Origin: Achromobacter sp. RTa
Lineage (GTDB): Bacteria > Pseudomonadota > Gammaproteobacteria > Burkholderiales > Burkholderiaceae_B
Assembly (NCBI RefSeq): GCF_000757485.1
Contig: NZ_JPYO01000027.1
Span: 186,001-250,000, forward strand
Length of the DNA: 64,000 nt
Reading direction: 5' to 3'
In this document: positions 62,043-64,000 of the stretch, piece after piece
Layout of the letters: every line of letters starts with the position of its first letter
How positions within the stretch are numbered: position 1 is the first letter of the stretch
Position numbers and translations under genes: made by a program
The notes under the pieces: model-generated
The model's database searches: none
Told to the model about the DNA's origin: nothing
The model's input: the letters and a program-made list of their open reading frames with translations, nothing else

Positions 62043-63452
62043 GTGCAGCACGGCCGCATTTCCGTCCGCCGCCGCCTGCTGGCCACGCTGCTGGCCCTGT
62101 TCGCGGTCGCGCTGGCGGCGCTCTACCTGCTGATCCGCGGCTATGCCCACCAGACCGCCGACATCACCTACGACCAACTCCTGCGCGCCTCCGTGCTGTC
62201 GATCGCGGACAGCCTGCAGCTGGTGCAGGGCGAATGGAGGATGGACATGCCGTACGCGTCGCTGGCGCTCCTGGAGCAGGCGCCGCGCGACCGCGTGTTC
62301 TATCGCGTCACCGCCGCCGGCGGCGAACTGATCTCGGGTTATGCGGACCTGCCCTCCCCTCCCGGACGCGGCAGCGCGGGCGCCGCGGATACGCCGCGTC
62401 TGTTCGAAGCCCATTACCAGGACCAGCCGGTGCGCATTGCCTGGATGGAACGCAAGATCGCCGGCCCGCGCGACGCCGAAACCGCCATCATCGAGGTCGC
62501 CCAGACCCGCGAGGCCCGCAACGCGCTGGCGCAAGGGATACTCTGGAAAGGCACGCTGGCCCTGATCGGCTTCGCCGCCGCGGCGCTGGCGCTGGCCTAC
62601 TGGGGCCTGCGCCGCTCGCTCTCGCCCATCCAGCGCATCGAGCGCGAGCTGGCCAGCCGCAGCGCATCCGACCTGCATCCCATTGCCGCGCCCGTACCCG
62701 AGGAACTCGACACCCTGGTGCACGCGCTCGACGGCTTCATGTCCCGGCTCTCGGAGAACCTGGACACGCTGCGCCTCTTCATCGCCGAAGCCGCCCACCA
62801 GCTGCGCACGCCGCTGGCCGCTTTGCATGCCCAGATGGAGGTGGCGCTGGACGAGGAAGACCCCTCCGAGCAGCGCCGCAGCCTGCTGGCGGTATTGCGC
62901 AACGCCGAGAAGCTTTCGCGCCTGGTCAACCAGCTGCTCAGCGACGCCAGCGTCATCCACCGCAGCAACGTCAGGCAGTTCCAGCCGGTCGATCTGGCCG
63001 AGCTGCTCGGCCAGGCGCTGTACGACACCGTTCCACAGGCCGATCCCCAGCCGGACGTCCGCCTGCGCCTGCCCGACGCCGGCGCCGCGAACGCGCCGCG
63101 CGTCATGGGCGACAGCCTGATGCTGCGCGAAGCCTTCAAGAACCTCATCGACAACGCCCTGCGCCACGGCGCTACGGAAGACGGCCACATCGACGTGCGG
63201 CTGGAACCGGAAGGCCGGGGCTGGCGCATCACCGTGTCCGACCAGGGCCCCGGCATTGCGCCGGCACTGGCCAACACGGCCTTCGAGCGCTTCGCCCGCG
63301 GACCCAACCCGCGCGCGCCGGGAGCCGGCCTGGGGCTGTCGATCATCAAGCGGGTCGTCGACATCCATCAGGGCCGGCTCGCCCTGAGCAACCGCGTGGG
63401 CGGCGGCCTGGAGGCCGTGATCACGCTGCCGGGGATCCCGCATGGTGCGTAA
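62043..63452 (+). CDS. TctE-like sensor histidine kinase
   Basis: A 469-aa inner-membrane kinase starting with GTG. Membrane helices at about 13-32 and 169-189 enclose a periplasmic sensor domain of about 135 residues. H-box His252 (EAAHQLRTPLAAL), N-box (FKNLIDNALRHG) and G-boxes (DQGPGIAP, GAGLGLSII) are intact. It partners the response regulator 2 bp upstream. The next gene, a binding protein, overlaps its end by 11 bp, suggesting the ligand system and sensor are made together. Confidence 0.92.
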   Translation: MQHGRISVRRRLLATLLALFAVALAALYLLIRGYAHQTADITYDQLLRASVLSIADSLQLVQGEWRMDMPYASLALLEQAPRDRVFYRVTAAGGELISGYADLPSPPGRGSAGAADTPRLFEAHYQDQPVRIAWMERKIAGPRDAETAIIEVAQTREARNALAQGILWKGTLALIGFAAAALALAYWGLRRSLSPIQRIERELASRSASDLHPIAAPVPEELDTLVHALDGFMSRLSENLDTLRLFIAEAAHQLRTPLAALHAQMEVALDEEDPSEQRRSLLAVLRNAEKLSRLVNQLLSDASVIHRSNVRQFQPVDLAELLGQALYDTVPQADPQPDVRLRLPDAGAANAPRVMGDSLMLREAFKNLIDNALRHGATEDGHIDVRLEPEGRGWRITVSDQGPGIAPALANTAFERFARGPNPRAPGAGLGLSIIKRVVDIHQGRLALSNRVGGGLEAVITLPGIPHGA

Positions 63453-64000
63453 GGCCATCGCCACCCTGCGCCGGCTCGCCGTCGCGGCCGCGCTGCTGCT
63501 GCCCATGGCCGGCCAGTCCGCCGAAACCAGCGGCGCCGGGCTCGCGCTGGGCCCCGCCGACAGCAGGAACGTGCTGGTCGTGCATGCTTCCAACAGCGTG
63601 CAGGTTTTCCGCGGCGTGCTGGAGGATTTCAGCAGGCTGAACCCCGCCATCCGCCTGGAATACACCGAGCTGTCCACGCAGGATCTGTACGCGCAGGCGG
63701 TGGCTCGCGCGTGGCAGGCGCCCGCCGCCAAGACCGGCCCTGACATCGTCATCAGCAGCGCCATGGACCTGCAGACCAAGCTGGTCAACGACGGCTATGC
63801 GCAGGCGCACGTCTCGCCCGCTACCCTCGCCCTGCCCGGCTGGGCCAACTGGCGCGACGAAGTCTTCAGCATCGGCACCGATCCCATCGTCATGGTCTAC
63901 AACACGGACAAGCTCGCTGCGGAGCGCGCGCCGCACACCCGGCGCGAACTGCTGTCCTTGCTCCAGGCGCCCGACCAGCCGCTGGCCGGCGGCATCTCCA
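63442..64000 (+). CDS. ABC transporter extracellular substrate-binding protein, N-terminal part (window end)
   Basis: The first 186 codons are present; the gene runs off the window. A signal peptide (RRLAVAAALLLPMAGQSAE) is followed by NVLVVHASNSVQVFRGVLEDFSRLNPAIRLEYTELSTQDLYAQAV and GPDIVISSAMDLQTKLVNDGYA, the pattern of iron(III)/putrescine-type solute-binding proteins. The ATG overlaps the kinase stop by 11 bp, so it is in the same operon as the TctDE-like pair. It may bind a metal-carboxylate ligand sensed by the kinase. Confidence 0.85.
   Translation, partial: MVRKAIATLRRLAVAAALLLPMAGQSAETSGAGLALGPADSRNVLVVHASNSVQVFRGVLEDFSRLNPAIRLEYTELSTQDLYAQAVARAWQAPAAKTGPDIVISSAMDLQTKLVNDGYAQAHVSPATLALPGWANWRDEVFSIGTDPIVMVYNTDKLAAERAPHTRRELLSLLQAPDQPLAGGIS

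Overview
The window is GC-rich beta-proteobacterial DNA, most probably from a Bordetella/Achromobacter-type member of the Alcaligenaceae. The reasons are three Bug-type (tripartite tricarboxylate) solute-binding proteins, several RND efflux sets with NodT-type outer-membrane lipoproteins, many IclR/LysR/GntR/LacI-controlled organic-acid loci and very tight gene packing. I see no rRNA, tRNA, CRISPR array, insertion sequence or prophage. Most very long open frames opposite real genes are GC-driven shadows.

Region by region. 1-7.0 kb: the 3' end of one RND outer-membrane lipoprotein gene, a SufR-like Cys-rich regulator, and a complete minus-strand RND efflux operon. 7.1-9.6 kb: a BCCT betaine/choline-type transporter with a clear intrinsic terminator, and a small VOC protein. 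9.6-16.2 kb: a TetR repressor divergent from a second complete RND operon, with palindromes between them. 16.3-20.0 kb: an IclR regulator divergent from a Bug binding protein and two tandem polysaccharide-deacetylase-fold proteins, the second without metal ligands. 20.1-30.0 kb: a peptide/amide uptake island. It has a C45 autoproteolytic acyltransferase/hydrolase, two 519-aa SBP_bac_5 binding proteins, DppBC-type permeases, a fused double ATPase, an alpha/beta hydrolase and a GntR regulator. Three copies of one TTGGCGCCAA palindrome lie upstream of its transcription units. 30.1-34.3 kb: a DUF808 membrane protein, a DUF1272 protein and a nitric-oxide stress module (hemerythrin, YtfE/RIC, NorR) with a sigma-54 promoter and three GGT-N7-ACC NorR sites. 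34.4-39.9 kb: a CaiB-type CoA transferase, an acyl-CoA dehydrogenase fused in frame to an AcuI/YhdH reductase, a Bug protein and a divergent LysR regulator with paired operators.

39.9-55.7 kb is the most interesting part: a candidate C3-organosulfonate catabolic locus. A minus-strand operon encodes a TauA-like binding protein, an HpsN-like (histidinol-dehydrogenase family) enzyme, an SDR (HpsO-like), a zinc alcohol dehydrogenase (HpsP-like), two TauC-like permeases, a second binding protein, one TauB-like ATPase, a fused alpha/beta TPP-dependent E1, a VOC protein and an AcoC-type lipoyl/alpha-beta-hydrolase protein. Divergent from it are a LacI regulator, a YihU-type sulfolactaldehyde-reductase-like enzyme carrying a PVGRT motif, and a second pair of TauC-like permeases. 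A perfect LacI-type palindrome abuts the regulator start and a degenerate copy faces the operon. The N-O-P gene order together with YihU points to 2,3-dihydroxypropane-1-sulfonate (DHPS)/sulfolactaldehyde chemistry. The attached E1/AcoC-type pair is not part of the DHPS pathways I know and may be a new branch.

55.7-64 kb: a LysR regulator, a cytoplasmic-looking formylglycine sulfatase, a third Bug protein, a PhaB-like reductase, a CitMHS-family transporter, a TctDE-like two-component system and the start of an overlapping ABC binding-protein gene cut by the window end.
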